Assembly (NCBI GenBank): GCA_003020925.1
Contig: PXRT01000013.1
Location: 351,269 to 415,268, forward strand
Direction: 5' to 3'
Source: Halobacteriales archaeon QS_6_64_34
GTDB lineage: Archaea; Halobacteriota; Halobacteria; Halobacteriales; Haloarculaceae
Length of the DNA stretch: 64,000 nucleotides
The notes under the pieces were generated by a model that worked only from the letters and a program-made list of their open reading frames with translations, was not told the origin of the DNA and ran no database searches. Within the stretch, counting starts at the first letter, position 1, and each line of letters starts with the position of its first letter. Below, one piece after another: positions 42,126-51,697 of this stretch. Made by a program: the position numbers and the translations under genes.

Positions 42126-43538
42126 TCACTTATAACCGAGTGCTTTTAAACGTGCCGTTATTTTGTCAGATTCGTCGGATTCGCGCTCCTGTGTCCCCGA
42201 CGAGGCCGAATCGAGGCGGTCGACGTGGTCCTCCACAGCCGCCGACAGCCGGTCGAGCACCGGTGACGGCGCCGTCTCGTCGGTGTCTTCGGCACAGAGG
42301 TCACGGTGTTCGTCGGGGTCGGTCCGCCGGTCGTAGAGCTCGCTGTGGTCCGATTCCGTGTGTTCGATGTACGTCCAGCGGGCGTCGCGGGCGCTGACGA
42401 GCAGTTCGCCGTCGTCGCGGTGGCGGGGAATCGGCTGGGTGTTGACGCTCTCGCCCCGCACCGCAACGGAGATGACGGGGCCGCGCTCCCCGATTTCCGC
42501 CCCGTCGAGGGCCTGTGTGACGCTCCGGCCCTCCCACTCGGTGGCCGGCTCGACACCCAGCAGGTCACACACCGTCGACGGGATGACGTCCAGCCCGACG
42601 GGCTGGTGGACCGTGCCCGACTCGCCGTCGGGATGGGTGACAAAGAGCGGGACGTCGATGAGTTCGCGGTAAAGCTTGGGATAATGCGAGAGGTGGCCGT
42701 GTTCGAGGAACTCCTCGCCGTGGTCGCCCGCGACGACGACGGCGGTGTCGTCGGCGATGCCCTCGGCCTCGAGTATGTCGAGCAGCCGACCGACGCTGGC
42801 GTCGACCTGCCTGATGGTCCCGTCGTACAGCGTCCGGAGCGTCTTTAGCGTGCGCTCGTCGACGTCCCACCCCATCCCCGTCCGGAAGTGCGAACCCAGC
42901 ATCCGAAAGAGGCCAAAGTGGGTGTCCGAGACCTCCCGGAGGTGTCTCGGTGCCGGGACGTAGGGCGTGTGGGTGTCCATGTAGTGGACCCACAGGAAGA
43001 AGCCGCCGTCGGTCGTCTCGAGGAACTCAGTCGCGTGGTCTTCCAGTTCCCCCATCCGGGAGGCGTCGGCGACGGGCCGGTCGTCGTCGCCACCGCCGAG
43101 GACGCTCGCGGCTCGGCGGAACGGCGAGGTCCCGAGTTGCACCCATCCCTGGATAGTCGGATGCCGTGCGAGAAAGCCGCTGCCGTCGATGAACGGCTCG
43201 AACTCGTCAAACCCCCGGTCGTATCCCCATTGTTCGGTCAGAAACCCGTTGGCGGCGTTGAATCCACCCGTCGTGAGCCCGGCCTCGGAGACCCGCTCGG
43301 CGAGGGTCGGCGAGGAAGCCACGCCGATATCCGGGCCTTCCTCGAAGACCGGGCGGGAGCCGTGGATAGAGGGAAACGAAAAGGGCGTCCAGTTGCCCCG
43401 GGCCATGGCGTTCTCGAAGTCGACCCCACGGGCGGCGAGGTCGTCGAGCACCGGCGAGACGCTGTCCTCACCGCCCAGCGCGTCCCGGCGGAGAGAGTCG
43501 ATAGTGACGAGGACGACGTTGTCCACTGCGGCCGGCAT
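42126..43538 (-). CDS. sulfatase / alkaline-phosphatase-superfamily enzyme
   Basis: The 470-aa enzyme begins MPAAVDNVVLVTIDSLRRDA, the metal-binding strand TIDSLRRD with Asp and Arg typical of the superfamily. The nucleophile region is RGNWTPFSFPSIHGSRPVFE (about 62-81), with a Thr or Ser, so a cysteine-type sulfatase is unlikely. Second metal site: TAVVVAGDHGEEFLEHGHLS (about 261-280), and GHLSHYPKLYRELIDVPLFV. The substrates may be sulfate or phosphate esters (or sugar-linked phospholipids). The GtrA gene follows after 6 bp, so the two are probably co-transcribed. Confidence 0.82.
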   Translation of the reverse strand: MPAAVDNVVLVTIDSLRRDALGGEDSVSPVLDDLAARGVDFENAMARGNWTPFSFPSIHGSRPVFEEGPDIGVASSPTLAERVSEAGLTTGGFNAANGFLTEQWGYDRGFDEFEPFIDGSGFLARHPTIQGWVQLGTSPFRRAASVLGGGDDDRPVADASRMGELEDHATEFLETTDGGFFLWVHYMDTHTPYVPAPRHLREVSDTHFGLFRMLGSHFRTGMGWDVDERTLKTLRTLYDGTIRQVDASVGRLLDILEAEGIADDTAVVVAGDHGEEFLEHGHLSHYPKLYRELIDVPLFVTHPDGESGTVHQPVGLDVIPSTVCDLLGVEPATEWEGRSVTQALDGAEIGERGPVISVAVRGESVNTQPIPRHRDDGELLVSARDARWTYIEHTESDHSELYDRRTDPDEHRDLCAEDTDETAPSPVLDRLSAAVEDHVDRLDSASSGTQERESDESDKITARLKALGYK

Positions 43539-43753
43539 CTAACGTACCTCCGGCCGCTGGCGAGGCGGGCCAACGGGAAGATGAGACGCCGGGTCGCCTC
43601 GCCCGGCACAGCGCGAATCGTTCATACCGTCCTACATTGGACACGCGATACTGAAGCTTCTGGTTGTCCCGGACCGTCGGCGACGAAACAAACCGTCCTG
43701 CGGCCGGTAGCGCAAGGGAGCCGGCGTCTGTGCCGATTTCCGGGCGTGGTGTG
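43539..43753. other. 215-bp intergenic region between two minus-strand genes
   Basis: Between the sulfatase-like gene and the lipid-kinase-type gene. No convincing ORF, tRNA or repeat is visible. A CATTGGACACGCGATACTGA stretch may be part of the sulfatase promoter. Confidence 0.3.
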
Positions 43754-44656
43754 TCACCGGGAGCCAGGGTCATAGCCCGGGCCGACCCTGAGGTCGAGTG
43801 TCCGCTCGCGTATGTGGATGTCCAGGCGCTCGTGGTCGGCGACCTCGCCGTCGCGACTGAACGCCACTGCTTCGCCGTGACCGTCGACGGACAGCTCCGT
43901 CGCGCGGACGTGGGTGACCCCCTCGGTGTCGGTCGCCAGCAGGCGGTGGCCGATGGCTTCCGTGACGAGGTTGCCCGTCGGCATCCGCTCGACGATGGCG
44001 ACGTCCAGCAGGCCGTCCTCCATGTCGGCTTGCCCGCCCCGTTCGACGAACTTCCGGGCGTTGCCCACGAGCAGACAGGTCGCCGACCCGGACCAGGTGA
44101 CGGGACCGTCCTCGCCGACGGCCTCGACGGTGAGGTCCAGTCCGTCGAACTCGATTGCCTCCTGGGCACCGGTCAGGAGAAACGCCAGCGTCCCGAAGCG
44201 AGCCTTCAGGTCGCCCGAGGCCGCCAGACTGGCATCGGCTGGCAGCCCGGCGATACAGGAGACGAGAAACGGCTCCTCGCCCGCGAGGCCGACGTCGACA
44301 GTCCGAATCTCACCGATGTCGGCGACCTCGACGGCCTGCTGTGGGTCGGTGACACCGATGGTACCGGCAAGCAGATTCGCGGTCCCGGCGGGCACCACCG
44401 AGAGCGTCACCGTGTCGAGGTGGTCGGCCCGGGAGAGCCCCCGGACGACCTCGTTGACCGTCCCGTCGCCGCCCGCGACGGCGACCTCGGCGGCGCCCGC
44501 TTTGCCGGCCGCCCGGCCGAGTTCGAGCGCGTCGCCAGGGTCCTCGGTGCGCGAGACGTCGAACCCCCGAGCCGAGAGCAGCCGCTCGACCAGCTTGGCG
44601 TGGTTCCCGTCGCCGCTTGTTGGGTTGAGGACCGCGCGGCGCGAGCCGACTTGCAT
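43754..44656 (-). CDS. diacylglycerol/sphingosine kinase-family protein
   Basis: The 300-aa cytosolic lipid-kinase-family protein starts MQVGSRRAVLNPTSGDGNHA, with NPTSGDG as the first nucleotide-binding loop, and has AEVAVAGGDGTVNEVVRGLS (about 56-75), the GGDGT signature that binds ATP. LSVVPAGTANLLAGTIGVTD (about 85-104) is the next conserved segment. Family members phosphorylate diacylglycerol, sphingoid bases or NAD-like substrates; in archaea the substrate is probably an isoprenoid glycerol lipid, which is inference. It is followed downstream by the sulfatase-like gene 215 bp away. Confidence 0.85.
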   Translation of the reverse strand: MQVGSRRAVLNPTSGDGNHAKLVERLLSARGFDVSRTEDPGDALELGRAAGKAGAAEVAVAGGDGTVNEVVRGLSRADHLDTVTLSVVPAGTANLLAGTIGVTDPQQAVEVADIGEIRTVDVGLAGEEPFLVSCIAGLPADASLAASGDLKARFGTLAFLLTGAQEAIEFDGLDLTVEAVGEDGPVTWSGSATCLLVGNARKFVERGGQADMEDGLLDVAIVERMPTGNLVTEAIGHRLLATDTEGVTHVRATELSVDGHGEAVAFSRDGEVADHERLDIHIRERTLDLRVGPGYDPGSR

Positions 44657-44684
44657 ACCGCCACACAGTGGGCTCGCGTACTTA

Positions 44685-45038
44685 TCACCACGGCCTCACT
44701 GCTGACCGACAGCGCGAGTTCGTGCGTACCTTCGTCTCGTCGCTGCCGTCGGCGCGGTAGTTCCACAGTTCGACGGTCACCGGTTCCCAGATTTCGACGG
44801 CCTCGGAGAGCGCATCGACGGCGGCCCGCTCGGAGTCCGGGCCCTGGAGCAGACGGAGGTTCTCGCCCCGGACCGCCGACAGCGACGACACGACAGTCGA
44901 TGGGAGGTCGACGAGCGCCGAGAGGGGGCCCTCGGCGCGGTCGACCCGCTCCGGGTCGCCGTCGTGGGCCGCGAGGAACGACCGGGCAGCCGACCGGTCA
45001 CAGGTCAACAGCTCTCGGAGCCGTTCTCTGGTGGCCAT
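44685..45038 (-). CDS. conserved hypothetical protein, 117 aa
   Basis: Starts MATRERLRELLTCDRSAARS and ends RTNSRCRSAVRPW, without any recognised domain. It is acidic in the middle (AEGPLSALVDLPSTVVSSLS) and has a helical N-terminus; the C-terminal 25 residues (ELWNYRADGSDETKVRTNSR) are more basic than usual for the organism. The frame sits between the lipid-kinase gene (28 bp away) and a 170-bp gap. A small regulatory or adaptor role is possible but I do not assign one. Confidence 0.5.
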   Translation of the reverse strand: MATRERLRELLTCDRSAARSFLAAHDGDPERVDRAEGPLSALVDLPSTVVSSLSAVRGENLRLLQGPDSERAAVDALSEAVEIWEPVTVELWNYRADGSDETKVRTNSRCRSAVRPW

Positions 45039-45212
45039 CAGTCCCGAGTAAGGTGAATCCCCACAAACGTCTGTTGGATACCGGCTGCCACTCTCGCGGC
45101 GGTAATATGTCCCTACTCGGCGGACGTGCTATCGTAGGTCGACCCTACCGACTCGCCTGTCGAGCCGTGACCAGGGCGAAGTGTTTTTAGTTGTAGACGC
45201 GGCTGTCGGAAC

Positions 45213-46448
45213 ATGGACAGTCAACGACGCTCGTTTCTCGCAGCGGCGAGTAGCGTCGTGACTGGCGTCCTCGCTGGCTGTCCCGGATTTCTCAGTCCAG
45301 GGGCCGGCCCGAACGACAACAACACGACCCAGCCAGGGGTAGAAGGCGCCGGCGTCCGCATTCCTGACACCGTCGATAGCACGTATCCCCAGTACCAGTA
45401 CGACGGTGCGAACACCGGGACGGTCCCCGAGGTCTCCGGGCCGACAGGGGCTATCACATCGCTGTTCGAGTTCGGGCAGTCAAGCTTTACCCCCAGTCAC
45501 CGGATGGGGTCGCCGTCGCTGCGTGACGGCTGGCTCTACCTGACCGAGGGACGCATCGACAGCGCCGGCAACGGGGAGACGTTCGTCTACGCGATAGATG
45601 CCGTCGATGGGAGCAGACAGTGGGCGACGATGTACCGGGGGACGAACGCCGCCGGCCCGACTGCCGCGACGGAGGAAATAGTCCTGGCAACTATCGGCGA
45701 GGAACTGGTCGGATTGGCCGCCGAGACCGGTATCGAGCAGTGGTCGTTCGCCCCCCCGGTCCAGTCGGGTATCACCGTCGACGGCGACACCGTCTACGTC
45801 GTCAGCCGACAGGACGGCACCGCCACCCTGTATTCGCTCTCGGTCGGCGACGGCTCGCTCGACTGGGCGACGCCGGTCGACGCCGGGTCGGAGCCGGTGA
45901 CGCCCGCCGTCGCCGACGGAACCGTCTACGCGGGCGGGAACTCGCTCCAGTCGTTCGACTCGACTACCGGCGAGGTGGTCTGGAGCGCCGAATACAACCT
46001 GACGGCGCCGCCGACCGCCGTCGGCGAAGACGTGGTCGTCGGCTCCGGGACGGCCGTCCGCGTGTTCGACACCGCCGACGGCACCGAGCGCTGGAGCAAC
46101 GACGTCGAGACGTACGGTAACCGGGAGTCGCCGGCAGTGACCAACCCGCTCGCCGTGACCGGCGACACCATCTACGCCGTCGCCGACAGGGGACTGACGG
46201 CCCTGAGCCTCTCGGGGAGCCAACACCGCTACACCGTCGAGATAGGTATCAACGGGACGCCCATCGTCGCCGACGGCTTCCTCTACCTGTTCGGGCGGGG
46301 GCAACTGGCCTGTCGCTCGGCGGACGACGGCAGTACGGAGTGGACCTACGGGACACGCCAGCGGACCAGTTCGCGGGGTATGGCCCCGGTCGTCGCCGAT
46401 AACGTCGCCTTCTTCCCCGCCGAGCGGCTCTACGCCATCGCGGGCTGA
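45213..46448 (+). CDS. PQQ-repeat beta-propeller lipoprotein (Tat)
   Basis: The 411-aa exported protein has a Tat signal [20 protein letters not shown] with lipobox VLAGC (Cys about residue 23), then a Thr/Asn/Gly linker. The mature protein has repeated [14 protein letters not shown] (about 127-140), [17 protein letters not shown] (about 168-184), [14 protein letters not shown] and [16 protein letters not shown] repeats, the PQQ-like WD-type beta-propeller pattern (W-docking motifs ending in W). Such proteins usually bind partner proteins or assemble membrane complexes rather than bind PQQ. No dehydrogenase signature is visible. Monocistronic. Confidence 0.85.
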   Translation: MDSQRRSFLAAASSVVTGVLAGCPGFLSPGAGPNDNNTTQPGVEGAGVRIPDTVDSTYPQYQYDGANTGTVPEVSGPTGAITSLFEFGQSSFTPSHRMGSPSLRDGWLYLTEGRIDSAGNGETFVYAIDAVDGSRQWATMYRGTNAAGPTAATEEIVLATIGEELVGLAAETGIEQWSFAPPVQSGITVDGDTVYVVSRQDGTATLYSLSVGDGSLDWATPVDAGSEPVTPAVADGTVYAGGNSLQSFDSTTGEVVWSAEYNLTAPPTAVGEDVVVGSGTAVRVFDTADGTERWSNDVETYGNRESPAVTNPLAVTGDTIYAVADRGLTALSLSGSQHRYTVEIGINGTPIVADGFLYLFGRGQLACRSADDGSTEWTYGTRQRTSSRGMAPVVADNVAFFPAERLYAIAG

Positions 46449-46533
46449 CCGACCGCTCGTCTATCGGTCTCGGCGCCCGACTCGGCGTGGGACTCGTCTG
46501 GGTGCCGTCGGGATGGTGGTCGCCCGCCCCTGG

Positions 46534-46722
46534 GCCGGCGCGCTTGGCGAGCAGGCCCTGTCCGAGGGTGTTGTTGAGTTTGTGCGCGCCGCCATGGAGC
46601 AGGTCCTCGTGTTTGCGGTAGATGTCCGCGCCGTGGCGCTCGCTGAGCGTCTTCGCGTGAAACACCGGTGTCGGCCGGCCAGCGAACTGTTCGAGCAGAT
46701 ATTCGAACTCCTCGAAGTCGCC
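46534..46722 (-). pseudogene. trpB: tryptophan synthase beta (trpB) fragment
   Basis: The minus strand encodes [40 protein letters not shown] and [20 protein letters not shown], an excellent match to the N-terminal third of TrpB. HKLN carries the lysine that binds pyridoxal phosphate. The frame lacks a start codon upstream and after RAG it runs into unrelated sequence ([12 protein letters not shown]), where a real TrpB continues to ETGAGQHG. About 63 codons remain, so it is dead. The functional trpB must be elsewhere. Confidence 0.8.
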
Positions 46723-46882
46723 GGGTGATGACCGTCCTCCTCTGACACAGCAGGGCGTTAAAAACTACTGCCGGGCAGGGAGGGCCGATGGCCGCAGCTT
46801 CCTATTCAACTATCCGGTTTCAGTTTTTATTTAGTTTGACTGAGTAAAAATTTAAATACGGTAAGCTACCCAAATCCGGCAA
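46723..46882. promoter_or_regulatory. upstream region of the pilus operon with a TATA-like element
   Basis: AT-rich ATTTTTATTTAGTTTGACTG at about 46825-46844, with a TATA-like ATTTAAATAC at 46850-46859, about 24-33 bp before the ATPase ATG at 46883. A second, upstream TTTTTATTTAG run may serve as an additional promoter or UP-like region. Confidence 0.5.
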
Positions 46883-49102
46883 ATGAGTGGACGAGTGACT
46901 GGGGACCGACGGCCGACCGTTCCCGCGCCGGTCCCGCCGGACGACCCCGACGCGTGGTACGCCCCCGACGTGTGCGAACAGGACGAGGTGCACCCGGGCG
47001 TAGTCGTGACCGTCCGGCAGGCCAACGGGTTCCACTACGAGGTCCGCGAACCGGTTCTCTCGCCGGGCGACCGAACCGCCCTCGAAACCGTCCAGTCCCA
47101 CTTCGACGGCGCGAACATCGAGCGGCCCCGCACCCGCGAAGGCGCCGTCGAACGCATGGAACAGGGGTTCAACCCGAAACACCGACGGGTAATCGACCGG
47201 CTGGTCGACTGTTCGCCGGCGGGGCAGCGACGGGTGACCTACCACGCGCTGTGTTCGCTTGCTTGTCTCGGGGAGCTGACCCCCTACGCGCTCGACGACC
47301 GCATCGATGTCGCCGACGTGACCGAGGACAGCGTCGTCGTCCACACCGAGGACTACGCGCCAGCCGGCACGAGCCTTCAAAACCCCGACTACATCGAGCG
47401 GTTCACCAGCGAGCGCGTCGAGCGCCACACCGTTAGCTTCCAGGGGTTCGAGATACCGGTCACCGTCTACCGCGAGCACCTGCTGGGCAGTGACCCCTTT
47501 ACCACGAAGTACGCCGTCCGCGAACCGGACCTGCTTCCCGGCGACGAGGAGCTCATCAGGGTCTGCAAGGAACGGGTGTGGGGGACCAGCGTCGAGGGGG
47601 TCGTCGAGGACCGCGTGGCCTTCGTCCGCGAGCGGGCCGCGTCGCTGCTCGCCCGCCAGCTGACCGTGCGCAACACGACCGAGTGGGTCGACGCGGCCGC
47701 CTACCGACTCCGGTCGGCACTCGCCGAACTCGACCTCGCGGTGCCGCCGCTTGACCAGCGCTTTGCCGACGACCGCCTCGACGACCTACTGTACTACGTG
47801 CTTCGGGACCTGGTGGGGTACGGCAAGCTCACCGTCCCGATTCGGGACCACACGCTCGAAGATATCGAGGCCAACCGCGTCAACGAGCGCGTGAAAGTGC
47901 TCCCGCGAGCGGACCTGGGCCACGACGGCCGCGTCCCGACGAACCTCTCCTTCGAGGACGAGTCGGCTTTCGTCAACGTCGTCACCCAGCTCGCGGCCGA
48001 CGACGGCACTGAACTCAACGCCTCGAACCCGAGTGCGAAAGTCAACATCGACCCCGAGGGCGAGGGCGTCCACGACGCCGAGGAGACTATCCGGTGTGCA
48101 GTCGCCCTTCCCACTATCAGCGAGGACGGCCCCCATATCTCCATCCGCAAGCAGTCCGTGGACGCGATGACGCCCATCGACCTCGTCCAGCGCGAGTCGA
48201 TGCCGACGGAACTGGTCGCGCTGCTCTGGTTGCTGTACGAGTCCCATGGCGTCGTCCTCTTCTCGGGCCCGACCGGGGCGGGTAAAACCACACTCATGAA
48301 CGCTCATATGCCGTTTATCCCCTATCGGGACCGGCCCATCAGCATCGACGAGGGGTCCCGCGAGGTCCGGATTCCACACGAGACGGGCGTCTCGCTCACC
48401 ACGCGAGCACACGAGCGCGACCACCGCCGGGTGACGATGGCCGACCTCATGACGCAGTGCAATTATCTCAATCCCGACGTCGAGGTCATCGCCGAAATCA
48501 ACACACAGGCCTCGTTCGAGACGTTCTCGGAGACGCTCAATACGGGTCATGGGGTGCTCGGAACGACCCACGCCGCCGACGTCGAGACGCTCGTCAACCG
48601 CGTCATCGAGAAGGGCGTCCCGACCTACCTGCTGACGGAAATCGACCTCGTCGTCTTCCCGCGCCACGTCGGCGGCGAGCGCTACGTCGGCGAGGTCGTC
48701 GAGTTCCTCGACGAGCCACTTGAGGACGGACAGGGCGGAACCATCGAGAAGGACGGGGAGCGGATTCATTACAACACGCTCTGTCGGCGCCGCCCCGACG
48801 GCTCGTTCGACATAGCCTACGACCATCCGCAACTGGGTGATGGCCGTCGTCGCGTCGAGACGGGTATCTTCGACCGCCTGGCCCGGCTCCGGGACGAACC
48901 GACCGAGACCGTCGAGGAGACGTTCCACCGCCGCCATCGATACGTCAAATATCTCGTCAGGGAGGGCATCACGGACTTCGAGGCGCTCTTTGGCGTCCTG
49001 GCCGACTTGGAGACCAATGAGGCCGCGACGGTCGAGCGACTCCGGCGGCGGGCCGGCGAGCGGGACCCGCTGCATCTGGAGGTCGAGACCGATGACGACT
49101 GA
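46883..49102 (+). CDS. type IV pilus assembly / type II secretion-family ATPase
   Basis: The 739-aa hexameric ATPase for pilus or secretion assembly (PilB/GspE/TadA family) starts MSGRVTGDRRPTVPAPVPPD. A variable N-terminal domain (about 1-270) precedes the RecA-like ATPase: Walker A FSGPTGAGKTTLMNA (about 462-476), Asp box PISIDEGSREVRIPHE, Walker B NPDVEVIAEINTQASFETFS and His box GHGVLGTTHAADVETLVNRV. The HISIRKQSVDAMTPIDLVQR segment is the archaeal substitute for the usual N2-ATPase edge. It is the first gene of the seven-gene operon. Confidence 0.9.
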   Translation: MSGRVTGDRRPTVPAPVPPDDPDAWYAPDVCEQDEVHPGVVVTVRQANGFHYEVREPVLSPGDRTALETVQSHFDGANIERPRTREGAVERMEQGFNPKHRRVIDRLVDCSPAGQRRVTYHALCSLACLGELTPYALDDRIDVADVTEDSVVVHTEDYAPAGTSLQNPDYIERFTSERVERHTVSFQGFEIPVTVYREHLLGSDPFTTKYAVREPDLLPGDEELIRVCKERVWGTSVEGVVEDRVAFVRERAASLLARQLTVRNTTEWVDAAAYRLRSALAELDLAVPPLDQRFADDRLDDLLYYVLRDLVGYGKLTVPIRDHTLEDIEANRVNERVKVLPRADLGHDGRVPTNLSFEDESAFVNVVTQLAADDGTELNASNPSAKVNIDPEGEGVHDAEETIRCAVALPTISEDGPHISIRKQSVDAMTPIDLVQRESMPTELVALLWLLYESHGVVLFSGPTGAGKTTLMNAHMPFIPYRDRPISIDEGSREVRIPHETGVSLTTRAHERDHRRVTMADLMTQCNYLNPDVEVIAEINTQASFETFSETLNTGHGVLGTTHAADVETLVNRVIEKGVPTYLLTEIDLVVFPRHVGGERYVGEVVEFLDEPLEDGQGGTIEKDGERIHYNTLCRRRPDGSFDIAYDHPQLGDGRRRVETGIFDRLARLRDEPTETVEETFHRRHRYVKYLVREGITDFEALFGVLADLETNEAATVERLRRRAGERDPLHLEVETDDD

Positions 49103-50981
49103 AGGGCTGAGTCTCGGACTGGTCGACCGCGGACTGTACGCCCTCTTTGCCCATCACACGGACGACGACCGCCACACGACGACCAGGGAGCGCTACCGGG
49201 CGGCCCACCCGGAGACCGGGTTCGGGCTGTATCTCGCGCGGGTGTACGGGTTGGCCTGGCTCGCGCTCGTCGGTACGAGCCTGACGACCGGTGGGCTGGC
49301 GCTGGCGCTGCCGGCGAGCACGTTCGACCGCCTCGTGGGGGCGCTCGGCCAGAGCATCCCGGTCCTCAACCAGCTGGCGCTGCCGCCCGTCTCCCGGCTG
49401 GCTCTGGCGCTGGTGCTGTCGGTAGCGGTCGGTGTCGGGTCCCGGTGGCTCGTGCTGGCCCTCGGTAACCATTACCTGTCGTGGGTCGCACGGGCCCGCG
49501 CGGCCGACATTGCGACCACGCTGCCCGGCGCCGTCAGATATCTCCGCGTGCTCGCCTCGGAAACCCACGACCGAACGGAGATGCTCCGGGCCGTCGCCGA
49601 ACAGGAGGCCTACGGGGAGACGGCCGTGGAGTTCCGCCGGGCGCTCAACCGTGGCACCCTCACCGGCAGCCTCGATGTCGGCCTCGAGCAGATAGCGAGC
49701 GAGACGCCCTCACGGGACCTGTTGGCGCCGTTCCTGCTGAAGTTCCGCGAACACGCAAACCAGAGCGCCGACGCGCTTGAGGGGTATCTGGAGATGGAGG
49801 GGCGGTTGCTCTCACATGAGCAGAGCCGCCAGCACGAGCGAGCCACGGGGTATCTCGAACTGCTGGCGGAGCTGTTCGTCGTCCTGCTGGTGATTCCGGC
49901 CCTGGTCGTCCTCATCGTCACCGTGATGGGTGTACTCGCGCCGCGTCTCTCGGCGCCTCTCGCGACGCCGCTTGGACCGACCTCCCTCCGCTCGGTCGTC
50001 GTCTACGCCAGCGCCGTGTTCGTGCTAGGGACCGGGCTCGCCGCCGCCGTAGTCGTTACGAGCCTGCGGCCACGGAACACCGCCGCACCGAGTTACCGGC
50101 TCCCGGGCACCGCCGTCGGCGTCCTCCGGTCAGCCACGTCGAACCCCGCCAGCGCGCTCGCGGTCTGCCTGCCGCTCGGACTGGCACTGGCCGGTGGGCT
50201 CTGGTGGCTAAACTACCGGCCCGTGAACGTCCTCCTGCTGTCGTACGTCGGTGTCACCCTCCCCGTCGGGCTGGTGGCTATCCGCCGCGCTCGACGGGAC
50301 GACGCCAAAGACCGGGAGATACAGGACTTCGTCCACGCCATCGCCGGCCACGTGGCCCTGGGACGGCCGTTCCCCCAGGCCGTGCGACGGGTCGCCGAGG
50401 ACGTGCAACTGGGTGCGCTGGCCGAGGACGTCGAGGCGCTGTCGTTTACGCTCTCGCTGGCCGACAGCCCGAGCGACGCGGCCGACGACCGCCGGGCAGC
50501 GGCCCTGGACCAGTTCGTCGACCGCGTCGGGACGCCGATGGCCGAACAGACAATCGGCCTGGTAGTCGGAGCCCTGGACGCGGGCAGCGACGCCGAGGAC
50601 ATCTTCGAGACGCTCCAGACCGAAATCGGGAAACTCTACCACCAGCGCAAATCGCTGCGGTCGGCACTGTTAGTGTACGTCGCCGTCGGCTGGACGACGG
50701 CGCTGCTGGTCGTCGGTATCACCGTCGCGATGAACGTCTACGTCCTCTCGGAGTTCGCCCAGCTCTCGACGGTCGCAAGCAGCCAGACGGTCGCCTTCGA
50801 CCCGACGGCCATCGACCCCGCCAGGGAGCGATACCGGTTTTACGTCGTGACCCAGGCGACGATGCTCGCCTCGGGCTGGTTCGCCGGGACGGCGAGTCGG
50901 GGGTTCTACGAAGCGCTGTTACACTCGGGCGCGCTGGTACTTGTGGCCTACGCTGTCTACGCGGGGGTGGGGCTGCTGTGA
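49092..50981 (+). CDS. type IV pilus/secretion membrane platform protein
   Basis: The product (629 aa) starts at ATG 49092 (MTTEGLSLGLVDRGLYALFA), overlapping the ATPase gene. It is an archaeal PilC/TadC-type protein with two T2SSF domains and nine or so transmembrane segments. The first T2SSF region is around residues 135-265 (GAVRYLRVLASETHDRTEML ... LRLGSLDVGLEQIAS-type helices) and the second near 400-520 (DFVHAIAGHVALGRPFPQAV). It anchors the ATPase and drives pilin insertion. The N-terminal frame upstream of 49092 overlaps the ATPase in another frame and is a shadow. Functions with the small downstream proteins. Confidence 0.9.
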   Translation: MTTEGLSLGLVDRGLYALFAHHTDDDRHTTTRERYRAAHPETGFGLYLARVYGLAWLALVGTSLTTGGLALALPASTFDRLVGALGQSIPVLNQLALPPVSRLALALVLSVAVGVGSRWLVLALGNHYLSWVARARAADIATTLPGAVRYLRVLASETHDRTEMLRAVAEQEAYGETAVEFRRALNRGTLTGSLDVGLEQIASETPSRDLLAPFLLKFREHANQSADALEGYLEMEGRLLSHEQSRQHERATGYLELLAELFVVLLVIPALVVLIVTVMGVLAPRLSAPLATPLGPTSLRSVVVYASAVFVLGTGLAAAVVVTSLRPRNTAAPSYRLPGTAVGVLRSATSNPASALAVCLPLGLALAGGLWWLNYRPVNVLLLSYVGVTLPVGLVAIRRARRDDAKDREIQDFVHAIAGHVALGRPFPQAVRRVAEDVQLGALAEDVEALSFTLSLADSPSDAADDRRAAALDQFVDRVGTPMAEQTIGLVVGALDAGSDAEDIFETLQTEIGKLYHQRKSLRSALLVYVAVGWTTALLVVGITVAMNVYVLSEFAQLSTVASSQTVAFDPTAIDPARERYRFYVVTQATMLASGWFAGTASRGFYEALLHSGALVLVAYAVYAGVGLL

Positions 50982-51697
50982 ACGGCCGCGCCCAGTCTCA
51001 CGTCGTCGGCGTCGTCCTCCTGCTCGGTATCACGACAATCGCGCTCGGTGGACTGACGACGGTGGTCGGCGAGATAATCGACGGCCAGACGGCGACGGCC
51101 GACGAGCGCCGCGTCGCGAACGCACTCGACAGTGAGCTCCGTCCCGTAAAGGAGACGGGACCGAACCGAGTCGACGTCCGGTTCAGCGAGGGGCGACTCG
51201 CCACGGTGGAGCGGGAGCTTCGGGTGCTGACCGACAGCGGTGTCCGACGGGAGATAGCTATCGGCGGCCTCGTCTACACGTCGGGAACAAATCGGGTGGG
51301 GTTCGTCGGCGGCGCCATCACCCGGGGCAAGCCCGGCAACGCGTGGCTGGTCCGGGGACCACCGGTGACGGTCACGCGTGACAACGACACCCTGGTTGTC
51401 GGCGCGGTCACGCTGGGCGAGCAGGGCGCCGCCGTGGGCGGGAGCGGCGGTGTCACGGCTCGACTGCGGACGAACGTGACCCACGAGCGGACGGCGCTGC
51501 CCCGAGCCGACTACCGCATCGCCGTCGAGACGGCGACGCCGGAGCCCCTGGCCCGCCACTTGCGCGACCGTGGGCTGGCGACGACGAGGCGGGATATCGA
51601 CGGCGACGGCGTCCCGAGCGTCGTGGCCGGCGTCGAGGGGCAACAGGAGCTCCAGCTCGTAGTCCACCGAACGAACACGGAGGTGGCCGGTGGATAG
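50978..51697 (+). CDS. pilin-like protein of the pilus operon (DUF7289 type)
   Basis: The 239-aa protein starts at GTG 50978, overlapping the platform stop (GTGA). It begins MNGRAQSHVVGVVLLLGITT: a short N-terminus, then a hydrophobic helix (about 8-27), as in archaeal pilins, but without the GxxxxxE-like processing site I can place with confidence. The globular part is beta-rich (residues 45-239). I recall the family as DUF7289. A minor pilin or pilus-associated protein is likely. Confidence 0.7.
   Translation: MNGRAQSHVVGVVLLLGITTIALGGLTTVVGEIIDGQTATADERRVANALDSELRPVKETGPNRVDVRFSEGRLATVERELRVLTDSGVRREIAIGGLVYTSGTNRVGFVGGAITRGKPGNAWLVRGPPVTVTRDNDTLVVGAVTLGEQGAAVGGSGGVTARLRTNVTHERTALPRADYRIAVETATPEPLARHLRDRGLATTRRDIDGDGVPSVVAGVEGQQELQLVVHRTNTEVAGG

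Noticed and set aside
43664-45190. 508-aa open frame opposite the lipid-kinase-type gene
   Set aside because: Antisense shadow spanning three intergenic and coding stretches, without motifs. Its end contains a 27-codon frame (45107-45190) that I also do not support.
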